A stretch of 64,000 bases of DNA from Liriodendron chinense (lineage: Eukaryota > Streptophyta > Magnoliopsida > Magnoliales > Magnoliaceae). The notes below the pieces were generated by a model. It did no database searches, had not been told where the DNA came from, and saw only the letters and a program-made list of their open reading frames with translations. The position numbers were made by a program, and so were the translations under genes. Positions 1 through 11,024 of this stretch are shown here, one piece after another (position 1 is the first letter of the stretch; each line of letters begins with the position of its first letter). Location of the stretch: the NCBI GenBank assembly GCA_003013855.2, contig ML058392.1, positions 2,521,529-2,585,528 on the forward strand, given 5' to 3'.

Positions 1-519
1 AGCATACGCTCGAACTGATAGGTGCTTAATTTAAAACATATGCAGTGTACTTGAATAATCAAGGTGCTTTATAGTGAAGCATGAATGCAGGTCTGAACAG
101 TAAGAGTTTCTGATGGGCAGGTTCCAACAACGGGCAAGCCCAGAGCATACGCTCGAACTGACAGGTGCTTAATTTAAGACATATGCAGTGTGTTTGAAGA
201 ATCAAGGTGCTTGCAGTGAAGCAGGGGGGTTGGAAGAAAAGTAAATGTTGCACTTATGCTAGATGCAAATGAGATGATGCTGGAAAAAGAATAGCTGGAT
301 GGACAGAGGTGTCACAAGGGTTGGCTTCGAGTGGCTGGATCAAGACTTGGATGGCTTGGGAGACTTGGACCAGTGGTCAGGCTGGGCTGGACCAGGGCTA
401 AACTCTCCTCACTCGGGCTCTCCTTGGTGGAAAAATGGGCTAAGGGGTGGAGAAGGGCTCAGACGGACGGTCAGCTGGATTGGGCAGATTGGTGTCCTGA
501 AATGAGAAGGGGAGGGGGG

Positions 520-527
520 TATTTATA
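520..527 (-). promoter_or_regulatory. TATA box of the 3' LTR
   Basis: TATAAATA reads on the minus strand, about 115 bp downstream of the TGACTC array in the element's sense. The same box occurs in the other LTR at 12209-12216. This is the expected place for an LTR promoter. Confidence 0.5.
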
Positions 528-640
528 GCAGCGAGCAGTGGCAGAGCTCGTAATTTATTTTGGGCGGCTTGCTATGGGCCGCCCGTACGGCCGTTCCTCG
601 ATTTCTAGCGAGGTACGGTCGCACCCTCGGGGCTGCTGCT

Positions 641-803
641 TGACTCGCTAGGTTAACTCAGTGAGTTGACTCAGTGGGTCGACTTGGTGGTTTGACTCAG
701 CGGGTTGACTCGGCGGTTTGACTCAGTGTTTTGACTCGACGAGTTGACTCAGCGGGTTAACTCGGCGGGTTGACTCAGTGGGTTGACTCAGTGAGTTTGA
801 CTT
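641..803. repeat. TGACTC short-repeat array in the 3' LTR
   Basis: About a dozen copies of a 13-14 bp unit of the form GTTGACTCAGCGG follow each other. Several copies contain TGACTCA, the classic bZIP/GCN4-type site, overlapping a TTGACT W-box core. The array lies upstream of the TATA box in the element's sense. A matching array is in the other LTR at 12330-12490. Confidence 0.75.
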
Positions 804-1013
804 TTTTTAGGATTTTTTGACTGGCTTTTCTTATGGGGGGTTTTTCAGGCTGATGTTTAGGACTGGGTTGACTGGGTTCAGGCTTAAACTGGGCTATGGA
901 ATGGGGCTTACAAGGGTGAGTTTGGCTGAGTTTGGTCTTAGGATTTGGGGGTATGGTCCTCCATTCATCCAGCTATCTCTACCAACAGTGTAGCCGAAGG
1001 TGGGGTGTCTACA

Positions 1014-1026
1014 GATGCCCCTCTTT
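1014..1026 (-). other. Polypurine tract of the Tat/Ogre-like element
   Basis: In the element's sense this reads AAAGAGGGGCATC and touches the 3' LTR start. This purine run is where plus-strand DNA synthesis would be primed. It also fixes the element's orientation. Confidence 0.8.
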
Positions 1027-2455
1027 GGCAGAGGTTGCTTGCAACCGAATGCCAAAGCGAGTGGACAACCCACTTCTGACCCGGTCATTCATGGATCATG
1101 TTCTGAAATCTTTGCTTGCCTTCGCATCTGTGTCAGTTGATCGTTTGGAGATCGATCACTCGCACATACCGCGGGAGTTTGGAGAAAACGTTGCGATTGT
1201 CCCTGCAGTTTGCTGCAACCTGGGTACCCAATCGCAACCCTTCCATTTCCGATCGGTACTAACATCGAAAAGGTACAGTAGAGCCTCTGCATCGCCAGTC
1301 TTACGAGGTTACTGACCCTGTGATTGATTGTATGTTCGATGTTCTCCCAGATCACTCCAGGAGTACTTGTTTCGCTTGACTGTCAAAGTGGTTAGACGCC
1401 CTGCGTCCGATAGTCTTACGGGATTCTACTACGACGACTTGAACTCAGTCAAGGTACTTCAGGCATCCACGCCTAGGTATGTGCGGGTGAACTCTTTCCA
1501 CCCAATCTGCTGATTTTGATACTTGGGTTACAATTCATCGTTTCCACCTGTTCAAATGGTTTCTTTGACCGAGCCTTTTGGCTTTCATCTTTTTGTATCT
1601 TGGCATGTGGTATGACCGCACTGACACTAGAGTTCAGTTCGACCGTACTTCGAGTGCATCGGATCTGATGGTCTCCGGGAAAACCGCAAGACATCGGATC
1701 TTATTTGATTTTTGCGTCGGCTCCTACCCAGAGATATGGAAGATCTCCTGGTGTTTTGGAGGCAGAACGCTCTACTGGGAAAATATTTTTGGATTTTTGA
1801 AAAGATACCCACTCTGGGGAGTGATACTCGGTGGGGTTTTTATTTGCAAATAGAAATATTTTTTTATCTTTTGAAATAGAAATCGGGTCTGCACGTGCCT
1901 CCACTAGGGATGCCTGTGGGGTCTTTGGCTAACCGACTTTTATTTTGAAAGCAGGTAAACATGATGATTAATGCAATGGATGCTGATGCATGGAGATGCG
2001 TGATGAATGCATGGCTTGGCTCATTCTCTTTTAGTTTGTTGATTTTGCTTTTGCTGGAGATGCAGAGAATTTTGAGCTTATTGCTTGCAGGGTTGTTTTC
2101 CCTAGGGATTTTCTTTTTAATGCGGATGTTTGGCTCAGCGGGTTGGTCAAGATCCCGACCCGTGGTCGATCAGGTCCATCGTCCCAAGATGCTGTTTCTT
2201 TGCTTAATGAGAATGTACGAGGATGCTATCCGACTTCAACATGTTCTTCTGGGCATATGTGTGATTGAGATGGTGTTTGGTTGCCCGTTTTGGTCAAGAT
2301 TCTAATTTGCGGGCGATTGGATCCGTCATCCCATACTGTGAAGTGAGCGGAGTTCAAGACTCCTGAAGTGTAGTGCTGGGGATACTGACAATTTTTTTGT
2401 GATTTTTGTAAATATGTGGTCCGAATCCTTACCTGAGTGGTCAGGATAGAGATTG
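1027..2455. other. 3' non-coding region of the Tat/Ogre-like element
   Basis: I see no conserved reading frame here on either strand, only short open stretches without recognisable domains. It is part of the long 3' untranslated region typical of this lineage. Confidence 0.5.
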
Positions 2456-2470
2456 GTTATTGAAAACAAA

Positions 2471-2720
2471 GGAAATATTTTTTTTGTGATTTTGAGGATA
2501 TTTGACTTGAAAGTAAAGGAAATATTTTTGTGTTTTTCGAAGTATTTTCTTTGAAAGCGAGAGAAATATTTTTGTGATTTTTTATAACATTTTGTTCGAA
2601 AGTAAGGGAAATATTTTGTGATTTTTTGAAATATTTGATTTGAAAGCAAGGGAAATATTTTTGTGATTTTTTGAAATATTTGATTTGAAAGCAAGGAAAA
2701 TATTTTTGTGATTTTTGAAG
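2471..2720. repeat. About 45-bp tandem repeats, six copies
   Basis: Units built on 'GAAATATTTTTGTGATTTTTTGA' followed by 'TTTGAAAGCAAGG' begin near 2471, 2518, 2562, 2607, 2651 and 2696, a period of 44-47 bp. The two rightmost units are most alike. Long open stretches on the minus strand across this array are products of the repetition and do not indicate a gene. Confidence 0.85.
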
Positions 2721-3324
2721 AGGTGATTTTGCAATGTTTTTGTATTTTGTGATTTTTCTGAAATGCAGGAAAAAGTATGGAATTTTCATCCACTTCCAGC
2801 TTCTACTGCTGGTAAGGCACCCGATCCATTTTACGTCAGCGAGCAAGATGAGTCTCACACAGTTAAGTGCCGTAGTTTTACATCTTCGGATGAGGGGATT
2901 TTGAGGGTTTTCAGTCAACACACCCACAAAGTTGCCTGTTCCTCATGTGCAATGCACATAGACCACATATCGTCCGACGGACTCCTTCGGCCACAAAATG
3001 AGCCACATCCTCACATTTCCCTTAGTCAATCCAGTTTGGGGCCTTATGTTGCTCACAATTCCGTGAGGGTGCGCTCCACCTCCCAACAGCCTTAATCCCC
3101 TTTATGAGTTTTAGGAACAGGGAACATCCGTCAGATTCAACAGCGACTTCCAAATCAAGGTTGTCTATCACGGTGCGTTCAACACGAACAGGATTGCGGA
3201 GTTCTGCCCGCCTCAGCCCTTACCTGTTTAAAATATTCCAGACACCCGTACGATCGAGTGTCAGCCATGTCTGGAATAGGTTAGGAAAGAAAGCCCCCGA
3301 GAAGCTAATCCCAGTGTAGTTTTA
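2721..3324. other. Non-coding spacer between two tandem arrays
   Basis: This stretch of element interior has no recognisable domain or repeat. It is GC-richer than the arrays on either side. Confidence 0.4.
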
Positions 3325-4384
3325 GGTCTTCGGACCGCTGGAGATGAATTGGTGCAGTTGAAATTGATGGCAAAATTTTTTTTCATTTTTATATTTTTTG
3401 TATTTTTTTTTTGAAAAAGTTCCAATTTTAACTCGGGTAATCGAGGTTGATGCTGGTTTTTATGGAAAACTTGAAATCTTTTTTGGTATTTTTGGAAATG
3501 ATCCGAGTTATCAAACCTTGATCCCAACGGTCGAGGCCGATGCCGGTTTTTAGTTGAAAGCAGGAAAAGGTCCCCCGAGAAATTAATCCCAGTGTAGTTT
3601 AAGGTCTTCGGACCAAAAACATGTACAAGAGGGGGCAAACACATTTTTGTTTTTCGAAATGATCCAGATCATCAGATCTTGGCCTGAAAGGCTGGGATCG
3701 ATGCTGGTTTTTATTAAAAATCTCTCGGGATGTTGATCCCTACGTAGTTTAAGGTCTTCGGACCAAAAACTGTACATGACAGGGAAAACCTATTTTTTGT
3801 TCTTTTTTGGAAAATATCCGGTATCAGCGGATCTTGATTCGACGATCCAGACTGCTACCGATTTTTATTAAAAAGTCCCTCGGGATCTTGATCCCGACGT
3901 AGTTTAAGGTCTTCGGACCACAAACTGTACATGCTGAAAGTACATTCTTTTTGTGCTTTTTTCGAATGATCCAGATTATCAAATCTTAGCCTGAACGGCT
4001 AGGATAGATGCTGGTTTTTATTAAAATCCCTCGGGATGTTGATCCCGACGTAGTTTAAGGTCTTCGGACCCAATTTTTGTAAAAACAAGGCAAACACATT
4101 TTTTTGTGATTTTTCGAAAAACGTTCCAGGCTGTTAAATCTCAATTTTGAACGGTCAAGATTAACACTGGTTTTTATTGGAAATCTCTCAGGATTTTGTT
4201 CCTGACGTAGTTTAAGGTCTTCGGACCCAATTTTTGTAAAAACAAGGCAAACACATTTTTTTGTGATTTTTCGAAAAACGTTCCAGGCTGTTAAATCTCA
4301 ATTTTGAACGGTCAAGATTAACACTGGTTTTTATTGGAAATCTCTCGGGATTTTGTTTCCGACGTAGTTTAAGGTCTTCGGACC
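3325..4384. repeat. About 155-bp tandem repeats, each with a conserved GGTCTTCGGACC hairpin
   Basis: Seven copies of GTAGTTTAAGGTCTTCGGAC(C) occur, the first slightly changed. The hairpin core starts at 3325, 3602, 3753, 3908, 4059, 4216 and 4373. The first gap is 277 bp and holds a unit without the core. The others are 151-157 bp. Between cores the sequence drifts but keeps 'CTGGTTTTTATT' and 'CTCGGGAT..TGATCCCGACG'. The core is an inverted repeat, GGTC and GACC around TTCG. As plus-strand RNA it would be a cUUCGg tetraloop hairpin. Confidence 0.85.
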
Positions 4385-4821
4385 CAGTTTTTGGGGTTGG
4401 GCATACTTACCTTGCTTTATTTGGCTTCTGATGGGGCTGACTGTGATTTGAGTGGTCCGAATTGCTTGATTTGGCCCTGTGGGCCCTTTCCAGACTTCAG
4501 CTTTGCTTTGAAGCACTTATCCTTGATGTTTTTTGGGGCTAAGAAGGCTTTTCATAGCGGATGATGACTTGAACGGCTCAGATTGCTCTTTTCAGGCTTG
4601 TGGGCCCTCTTGATGATCAGATCTTGGACTCTGACCCTCTTTCTTGATGATCAAACCCTTGATCTTGCTATTTGGTGACTCCTGTGAGCTTTTTCATGGT
4701 TTAGATCATGATGATCTGGCCTTTAAGTAGCTTAGATTGCTTGTGGGCCCCTCTTGATCAATTTTCCTTCTCTTTGACTTGATCAAGCCCATGTTGGCCG
4801 CATGACTTCTTGATTGGATAG
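4385..4821. other. Non-coding spacer before the plus-strand ORF
   Basis: No domain or strong repeat is seen. Short phrases such as 'TGTGGGCCC' and 'TTGATGATCA' recur loosely. Confidence 0.35.
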
Positions 4822-5583
4822 GTGGGGTATCTTCCAAATGATTCTAATCATCCTCCAACGAAATCTGGAGTGTATTGGAGCCTTGGGAGTCCCTCAGGGT
4901 GCCATTTGCTGACGTGGACTGTCGGCCTCACCTACCAACGACTGTGGAGCCAATCCCGCGGAGAGAGAGGGAGCGCGTCCGTACGAGCAGCCCACAGCGG
5001 GCCACCCAAACCTCGCCTCTTTTGCGGTTTGGGCTATCTCGTATTCGGACATTCTCAGCAGTCCACTGTCCCTGTCTCCTTGATTCGGTGCACACGAGGC
5101 TTCAATCTAACCATAAATCCTTCTTTTGTCTTTACTTTTCTTCTCTTTTTGTTTTCTTCTCACTTTGTCCTTTCCCAAGCAATGGATGGTGGAGATATAG
5201 GGGCTGTGGGGGCTATCCATGGTGGGTCCCACATTCTAGATTTTCTTTTGAGCTTTGATGGAGAGGAGATGCCTTTAGTGGATGGGGTAGATGGGGCTTT
5301 AAGAGGGAGCATTGATGGAAGCTCAAGCTTGGTGGTTGATGGAGCTTTTAATGACTCCATTAATGGTGGGATGGCTGGAATTTCAGATTTGGATGGGTCT
5401 TTGGATGATGGAATTTTGGATGGTATGGATGAGATGGGGAGATGGGACATAGGTGAGGCTATGCATCCCTTGAATGTGGGCTACTTGGATGATGTGATCG
5501 ATGGTGCTGATGGGGTCATGATGCACATTGATGGGCTGATCTTAGATTTCCTTCTGGTACCTGTGAGGAGAGAAACACTTTAG
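4822..5583 (+). CDS. Hypothetical 253-aa ORF, antisense to the host element
   Basis: This open frame runs against the element's gag-pol direction, in the 3' region. I do not recognise the protein. A hydrophobic stretch near residues 98-118 (rich in F and L) precedes a second Met (start at 5183). The second half is rich in D, G and M with repeated 'DG' pairs (for example SIDGSS, DDGILDGMDEMG) and a low-complexity composition. If translation starts at 5183 the product is about 133 aa. An antisense ORF in the 3' region is known from some Ty3 elements such as maize Grande, which is the main reason to list it. The frame could equally be open by chance in GA-rich repeats. Confidence 0.3.
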   Translation: MGYLPNDSNHPPTKSGVYWSLGSPSGCHLLTWTVGLTYQRLWSQSRGERGSASVRAAHSGPPKPRLFCGLGYLVFGHSQQSTVPVSLIRCTRGFNLTINPSFVFTFLLFLFSSHFVLSQAMDGGDIGAVGAIHGGSHILDFLLSFDGEEMPLVDGVDGALRGSIDGSSSLVVDGAFNDSINGGMAGISDLDGSLDDGILDGMDEMGRWDIGEAMHPLNVGYLDDVIDGADGVMMHIDGLILDFLLVPVRRETL

Positions 5584-6099
5584 TAAAAGGATTGAAGCAT
5601 CAAAGTAGGAAGAGAGATACTTACCTTCTGGGAGGAATGATCGGGAGAAAGACGCTTGTACGAGGCACTCCATAAGTTGACTGGGGGATGTTTATTTTGA
5701 AAGCCCTGTAAATTTTTTTTTTTTTTTTGCATATATGCGAATAAAGAAAAATGATTTTTTTTTTGGAAAATATATGTAAATCATGAAGTAAAAATTTATG
5801 TCAAGTGCTTATCTGTCTGTGCGTGATTTAGACTTGTGCTTTTAGATGTAGGAATCAGAATATTTGACTCAGCCTAATGTCATACTTGACTTTCTTAATT
5901 ATTCTCCCAGGGTCCTGGTCCCCTTAAGATAGTGCACGATGGTATCCTTCCCCTAGAATTTGGGCAGATCTTGAAAGAATTCTCGACTCATAGTTATCAT
6001 CCTTGTTTCCATTGAATCTTCATGTCGCTTGGATCTCTCATGTACCTTCTTTTTTTCTTTCTTTCTTTTTTCTTTTTTCTTTTAGCCATTATTACCCGC
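5584..6099. other. Non-coding interior of the Tat/Ogre-like element
   Basis: AT-rich sequence with T runs near 5708 and 5755. No gene is seen. Confidence 0.35.
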
Positions 6100-6306
6100 A
6101 ACGCCCTTTCGGGTTTTCGCTGTGTCCGGCTTACCCGTCATTTTTGCCCGTGGCGCCCTTTCGGGTTTTCACCACGTCCCGGGTGTTTGATCTTGCCTGC
6201 CCCTTGGCAGCTATGCTGTTTTTACCCTCAGCGCCCTTTCGAGTTTTCACCAAGTCCGCTGTGTGCCCACTGTTTTTACTCGGAGCGCCCTTTCGGGTTT
6301 TCACTC
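6100..6306. repeat. Four copies of a GCGCCCTTTCGGGTTTTCAC unit
   Basis: The phrase CGCCCTTTCGGGTTTTC occurs at about 6102, 6154, 6233 and 6285, separated by 52-78 bp. One copy has GAGTTTTC. The spacers end in similar 'TTTTTACCC(T/G)C' strings, so the array probably arose by duplication. Open frames here come from the repeats. Confidence 0.75.
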
Positions 6307-6479
6307 AACCCTCTTTGTTTAGGCACACATCTCTTTTTTTTTTTTGGATAACTGCGGCGCCCAGAGGTCAGGAATCCGTCGTTGCCGGCCGATGGTAACC
6401 TTTCGGCCCTTATCCTAAGTTACAATGGCAGAGCTGTCGGCCTTAGCTACAGACCATTCTGAGGTAGATGGATGGATAG

Positions 6480-6645
6480 ATGTGTTTCTTTTGGGTCGAT
6501 TTTTTTTTCTCTTTCTTTCTTTCTTCTTCTTCTTCTCTTTTTTTTGTGGGTTGTGTGCCCCTTCTCTTTTTTTTTCTCTTTTTTTTTAACCCCCCCTTTT
6601 TTTTCTCTATTCTTTTTTTTTCTCTTCTTTTTTTTTGGCTTTTGA
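6480..6645. repeat. Pyrimidine-rich low-complexity tract
   Basis: T and C runs dominate (TTTTTTTTCT, CTTCTTCTTC and similar), which is polypurine in the element's sense. It lies just downstream of the end of the pol remnant. Confidence 0.7.
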
Positions 6646-6756
6646 ACCCTTTATTTGGAACACTTATTGGTGGACGGGAAGGGATTCTCAGAGGTCTAAG
6701 CCTTGACCTCTTGACTTCAGCTCTACTAATGTAACTCTTGATAAGGTTGGATTGGC

Positions 6757-8690
6757 TTACCTGTGAGAGATTCTCACGTTGTCGGCGTTGATTGGCTCTG
6801 GAAGATCCTTACCCCTCAGTTGGTGAGTAGAACGGTGCCTCCCAGAAGAACTTCTCTGATTCTCGAGGCTTGCCCCTTGAGTATGATAGATGCGGCAGTG
6901 CTTGTCGTAAACCCGATATGACTTTTCTTTCTTCAGCTTCATTCTTCATCAGCACTCATAGTAACATGATTTTGACTCGAACTCGTAGGTCTGTTTTCTG
7001 ATTTTAAGCTTCTTGAGGAACTCCTCCATCCTTAGATTTCGAAGGACGTCCCATTGCCAATGTTGATAGCATGTGGGAACCCTTAACAATTGACGATGTC
7101 ATTCTTCATGAGAATTATTGCGCGAGATCAGAATGTTACCTCCTTCCTTTTTATGAAGTAATCAATTGCTAGATGATGCCGAGTTGATCTTTACGTTGTT
7201 GTAGATACCTCATACAGGGAATAGCTGGAGCATTGTCAGGTTGAAGTGCACACATGGATTCGATGTGATGCTGCTGACACTTGAAGTATTTGCTTACAAA
7301 TTGGCAACAATCTTGTCTTCATTGAGCTGCGAGATTTCTCTGATCATTCGTTTGGTCGCATACTCCAGCATGGAATGTAAGCATAGTCTTGGCAGCATCT
7401 CCTTGATAGGCTTGATGAGTTTTTGATCGAGTCTGGATAAGTCTTCATAGGACGCAAGATTGGGAAGTCATGACTTCAAAAATTCGATCATTCTCTGCTT
7501 ATTTTTCGGGGACAAGGATTCTCAATGCACACTTTCTTATGGGTCTCAAGAGATCCTAGGTTTATAACTTTGAAACTTTTTGAGATGCCATCGACTTTTG
7601 GTTCGAACTTTCGAGGAGACCCTCTAAGTTTGGGAGTCAGCTCATCATCTTCCTCATCATTTGGCTTTGTCCAGACCCTTGAGTTTGAAGCCCAACTCTA
7701 GATCGAAATCTTATGAGTCAACTTCATACTCAAGCGCTTTGACAGACAGACTTGACACTTTATTGAAAAAGACTTTTTTTTCTTTCAAAGATTTTCTGGT
7801 TTTTTGGAATTTTGTGAATATCTGGATTTTTTTGAACTTTTTGAATTTTGACTTTTTTTTTTGAAATATTCGTTGTTTTGGGTTTTTGAATCTTCTGATT
7901 TTTTTTTGAAATTTTTTGTAAAAGACCCGAGCAAGACGGCGATATGAACCAGGTGTTGTCTGATTCGGCTCAGGGAGCTGAGCACTGTCGACTTTTATTG
8001 TGCCGTCATGGGGACTACAAACCTGTTACTGCCCTGCACTCCTTCCCCTCAAGAGGCAGGGCCAGAGGGATCAATAGGCCAACCCTCATCGTTGTGCCCA
8101 AACGTCATGGCAGATATGGAATTGGGCTCCGAGTCGATGTCGGATGCGATTTCTCCTGGCTCATCCCCGATGTATTGCAGCTCTTCGGGTTCATCTGACT
8201 GAGGTGGGACCAGGACGGCAGTCGATTCGATCGGGGGAAATTCCTACCCCTTGCTTGCGTCTTCTCTGGGAAACTCTATCAGACTCAATCTGTTCGCTTG
8301 ATCATCGAAGGTGGAATTTAGCCCATCATCAGGGTAGATAATCCCTGCATTGATGAACTGGATTGGTGTGTAAATGCAGGGATTGCCTTCTTCTTGACGA
8401 CCTCATCTTCTTTTGATACTTCTATGCTTTGGTTTCTGAATCAGAGTAGGCTGATATCGTAGTCCTCTCCTATCCATATCTTCTTGAACCTCCATGGTTC
8501 GGGTCGAGTCTTGATATTCAAGCTGATAGTAGAAGGTTTGACGCTCGGCAGGAAGGAAGACGTAGTTCGATCCAATGGGACATGCACGAGGGAAGTAATT
8601 TGCATTGTGATGGTATGAGATCTCCTCATTAGAGCGTTGTACGTCCATGGCTGGGATGGTAGGCTCTCGAAGGATGGATGCTTCTACCAT
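6757..8690 (-). pseudogene. Decayed pol remnant of the Tat/Ogre-like element, RT and RNase H deleted
   Basis: The remnant reads leftward. From 8690 to about 8403 a frame resembles the linker after protease (contains 'HHNANYFPRACPIGSNYVF'). At about 7700-7440 the phrase 'VINLGSLETHKKV' resembles the segment just before reverse transcriptase. At about 7330-7050 broken integrase-like text appears ('IDYF', then a stretch like MKNDIV..GFPHAI). The frame at 6942-6757 ends with GKDLPEPINADNV, like the end of Ogre-type integrase. The LPQG, YxDD and RNase H motifs are all absent, so a large internal deletion joined the pre-RT segment to integrase at about 7330-7440. Many stops and frameshifts remain. 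The family assignment is from remembered similarity. Confidence 0.65.
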
Positions 8691-9037
8691 GGAAATTGTC
8701 TAGGATCGGTAATGATGGTGATCGCCCTATCTCTGAAGATGTGCTTGACCCTTTGGTGAAGATTTGAAGAGATGACACCGATTCTGTGAAACCAGGTCCA
8801 ATCGGAAAGGAAATGGAATGAAGCTGAGATGTCCAAGACCTGAAGAGTGATGGTTGATGTTTTTGGACCGATCAGGACCTGGATATCAATCTCCCCTTCG
8901 ACCTCCTCGATAGTGGCCACATAATTGAAGCTGGGCCCCAATTCTGCTAGGGCATGTGGCATGCTGTCCAAGGAAGGGTCTTCTTCTTGGAGGATGATGG
9001 CTGTAGTAGAAGCCAAATAGACAGGTGCGGTGGACAA
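8684..9037 (-). pseudogene. C-terminal half of retroviral-type aspartic protease
   Basis: The 117-aa frame contains 'VEGEIDIQVLIGP', then 'LQVLDI', then 'WFHRIGVISSNLHQ'. These match the C-terminal half of Ogre-type protease, where the usual LLGRPW motif has become LSDWTW. The N-terminal half, which should carry the catalytic D-S/T-G triad, is not found upstream, so the enzyme is truncated. It sits between gag and the pol remnant, as expected. Confidence 0.6.
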
Positions 9038-9039
9038 GT

Positions 9040-9431
9040 TGTGCCCCTGGTTGTTTGCTGGAGAAACGGGCAGGCTTTGCCCCTAGTAAGCTGGAGTGGG
9101 CAAGCTGTGCCCCTGACTGACTATTGCTGAGATGGGCAGGTTGTGCCCCTGGTTTGCTGATGCCGTGTTAAGGAGATTGTCCCCTTGGTTGACTGAGATG
9201 GGCTGATTGTGCCCATGGTTAGAAATGGGTGCGAAGAATGAATCGACTGAAGGTGCCCCTTGTATGATGATGGGCTCTGGGATCGAAACAGTTGAGGGTG
9301 CCCTTTGCAGGATGAGAGGTTCGAACTCTGAACTAGAGTCGATGGCACGGATAAACTAGAGATGAGGCTTTTCTTGGCCGATGAAAGCTGGATAGGCAGG
9401 AGGATGCCCCTTGCCAGCCTTGATTACGGAA
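9040..9431 (-). pseudogene. Repetitive linker between gag and protease
   Basis: Several short copies of a GGGGCACAACCTGCCC-like phrase (at about 9045, 9075, 9105, 9140 and 9200) give repeated 'GH(N/S)LP' peptides in the minus frame. It is a low-complexity spacer with frame breaks. No catalytic motif is seen. Confidence 0.45.
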
Positions 9432-10780
9432 CTATGAGTTCCATCTTGACTGTTGCTGTTGCTGCGGTTGTCCATGCTGAGGGAGGAATAGTGCACCTTC
9501 AGTAGAGGCGACAAGATCATCTTCTTCCATTGGATGGGAGATGGGAACACTATCATTATCGCTTTCGTATCCGGTAGGCTCACTTTCCATTATCGGTTGA
9601 ATTGGAGAAGCCTGATGAGGCCACCAAGGGGAGATCATCCCAGCTTTTATTCCGGCTTCGACTTGTTCCCCGGCGCGGATGAGTTGGGTGAAGTTCACAT
9701 ATGGATGTGAGATAAGGTATCCAGAGATACTTGGATTTGCCGAGTGGATGATCATGGAGATTTGCTCATCGTCGTCGATGGGAGTCTTCATTCTAGCGGC
9801 CATGGCTCGCCACCATCCAACGTAAGCTGACAATGTTTCATCATTTCTTTGCCTGAGAGCTACAAGGTCCGCTCTCCTAGGTGCCATGTTAAGATTGTAT
9901 GCGAACCTGTTGACGAAAGCCTGGGAGAGCTGCTCCCAAGTCCTGATGTGATGACAGTCCAACGATGTGTACCAATCTAAGGCATCGTCTTTCAGAGATT
10001 TTTGAAACAAGCGGATGAGTGCTCCATCATTGCCCGCCATAGCATTAAGCTCTCCACAGAAAGCTCGTAAGTGGTCTACAGGACACCCCGTCCCATCATA
10101 TCTTTTAAATTTTGGTACCTGAAAGCCTTGAGGTATCATTGCATCTGGAAAGGGACAGAGGTCCCTGAACTTAGTGGATGGAAGATCCACTTCTTGCTGC
10201 TTCTGCAACTTTCTCTTCATCTCTTGCATCTGCTCTCGGAGTTGTTTGATTTCAGATGGACCAGATGGGGGAGATCTTGCCCCTTGCCAGGACTGAGATG
10301 GCCCCCTTTCATAATAATTGGTGTCATTGATGCTCCTATGATTCCTGCTTGAAGGAGGTTGGGCCTGGTAATTACTCCCATTGTAAGGACTTTGTTGGAC
10401 TGGAGCTGAGAAGGGAGGCTGTAAGGAAACCTGAAAATGGCTCCTGTTTGTAGGAGGATACTGGAAGAAATGCCCTGAGGTCGAGGGTTGTTCTGATTGA
10501 AGGCCCCTGTTAGGAGGGTATCGAAAGTCCTGAGTGATCCTAGCGGTTGTGGTTGGGATGAACTGGAGGCCAGGAGTGCCTTCGATGGTTGTTGAGGTTG
10601 TTGAACTGGACTAGCTTGATTGCTGGCTGCTGAAACCTGGGCTTCTGTGAATCGGAGAAGCATTTCCTGCATGGCCTTCATGCTTTGTTGTAGCTCTTGG
10701 ATGCCAGGAATGGATTCTCTCAAGTTTAACTGTGGAGAGGAAGCCTTAGGTATTTCAAGGGCAGGGAATGGGAGAGCCAT
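9432..10780 (-). pseudogene. gag: gag of the Tat/Ogre-like element, frameshifted
   Basis: A frame starts at Met at 10780 (MALPFPALEI) and carries a Q- and P-rich N-terminal region with a possible coiled coil (IQELQQSMKAMQEMLLRF). The frame shifts in the middle. The coiled segment KQLREQMQEMKRKLQKQQE and the capsid-like core then follow in the frame 10229-9432. The core contains PKFKRYDGTG, DDALDWYTSL, WEQLSQAFVNRF and LSAYVGWWRAMA, the standard pattern of the Ty3 Retrotrans_gag domain. It would form the particle shell of the element. No CCHC knuckle is visible before the frame breaks. Confidence 0.8.
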
Positions 10781-11005
10781 ATTGGTTTTGTATTGGACGT
10801 GGCAGGGCGATTTGGTTTGGAGGAGTAATGGTGGGGAAGTATGCTCTACTCTCTTTTTTTTTGGGTTTTAGGATTTTCTATTTTTTTTTTTTTTTTTTGT
10901 TTTGGGTAGAACGCTATGCAGATGAGATTATATGAGGACTAATGACTTTCAAGTATATGAAGGATTCTGTTTTTCAAGTCGGATCACGACTAGTGGGACT
11001 AGCTT

Positions 11006-11024
11006 ATCCCCAGCAGAGTCGACA
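11006..11024 (-). other. Probable primer binding site of the Tat/Ogre-like element
   Basis: In the element's sense GTCGACTCTGCTGGGGAT lies four bases after the proposed LTR end (..TCCACA). The phrase CGACTCTGCTGGGGA sits at the same place in many Tat/Ogre-type elements as I recall them. I cannot name the tRNA with confidence. Confidence 0.55.

Larger units (their letters stand above)
1..1013 (-). repeat. 3' LTR of the Tat/Ogre-like element (partial)
   Basis: This stretch matches 11691-12702 nearly base for base. Its right edge, TCTACA at 1013, is the LTR start in the element's own sense (TGTAGA). It holds part of the 143-bp repeat (one unit begins at 79), the TGACTC array and a TATA box. The other LTR edge lies to the left of the window. 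Confidence 0.88.

Noticed and set aside
2326..2927. Long minus-strand open frames of about 155 aa
   Set aside because: They are translations of the 45-bp AT-rich tandem repeat (repeated KNHKIFPL-like peptides). No domain is present.
6003..6398. A 131-aa plus-strand frame
   Set aside because: It consists of the four GCCCTTTCGGGTTTTC repeats and T-rich sequence.
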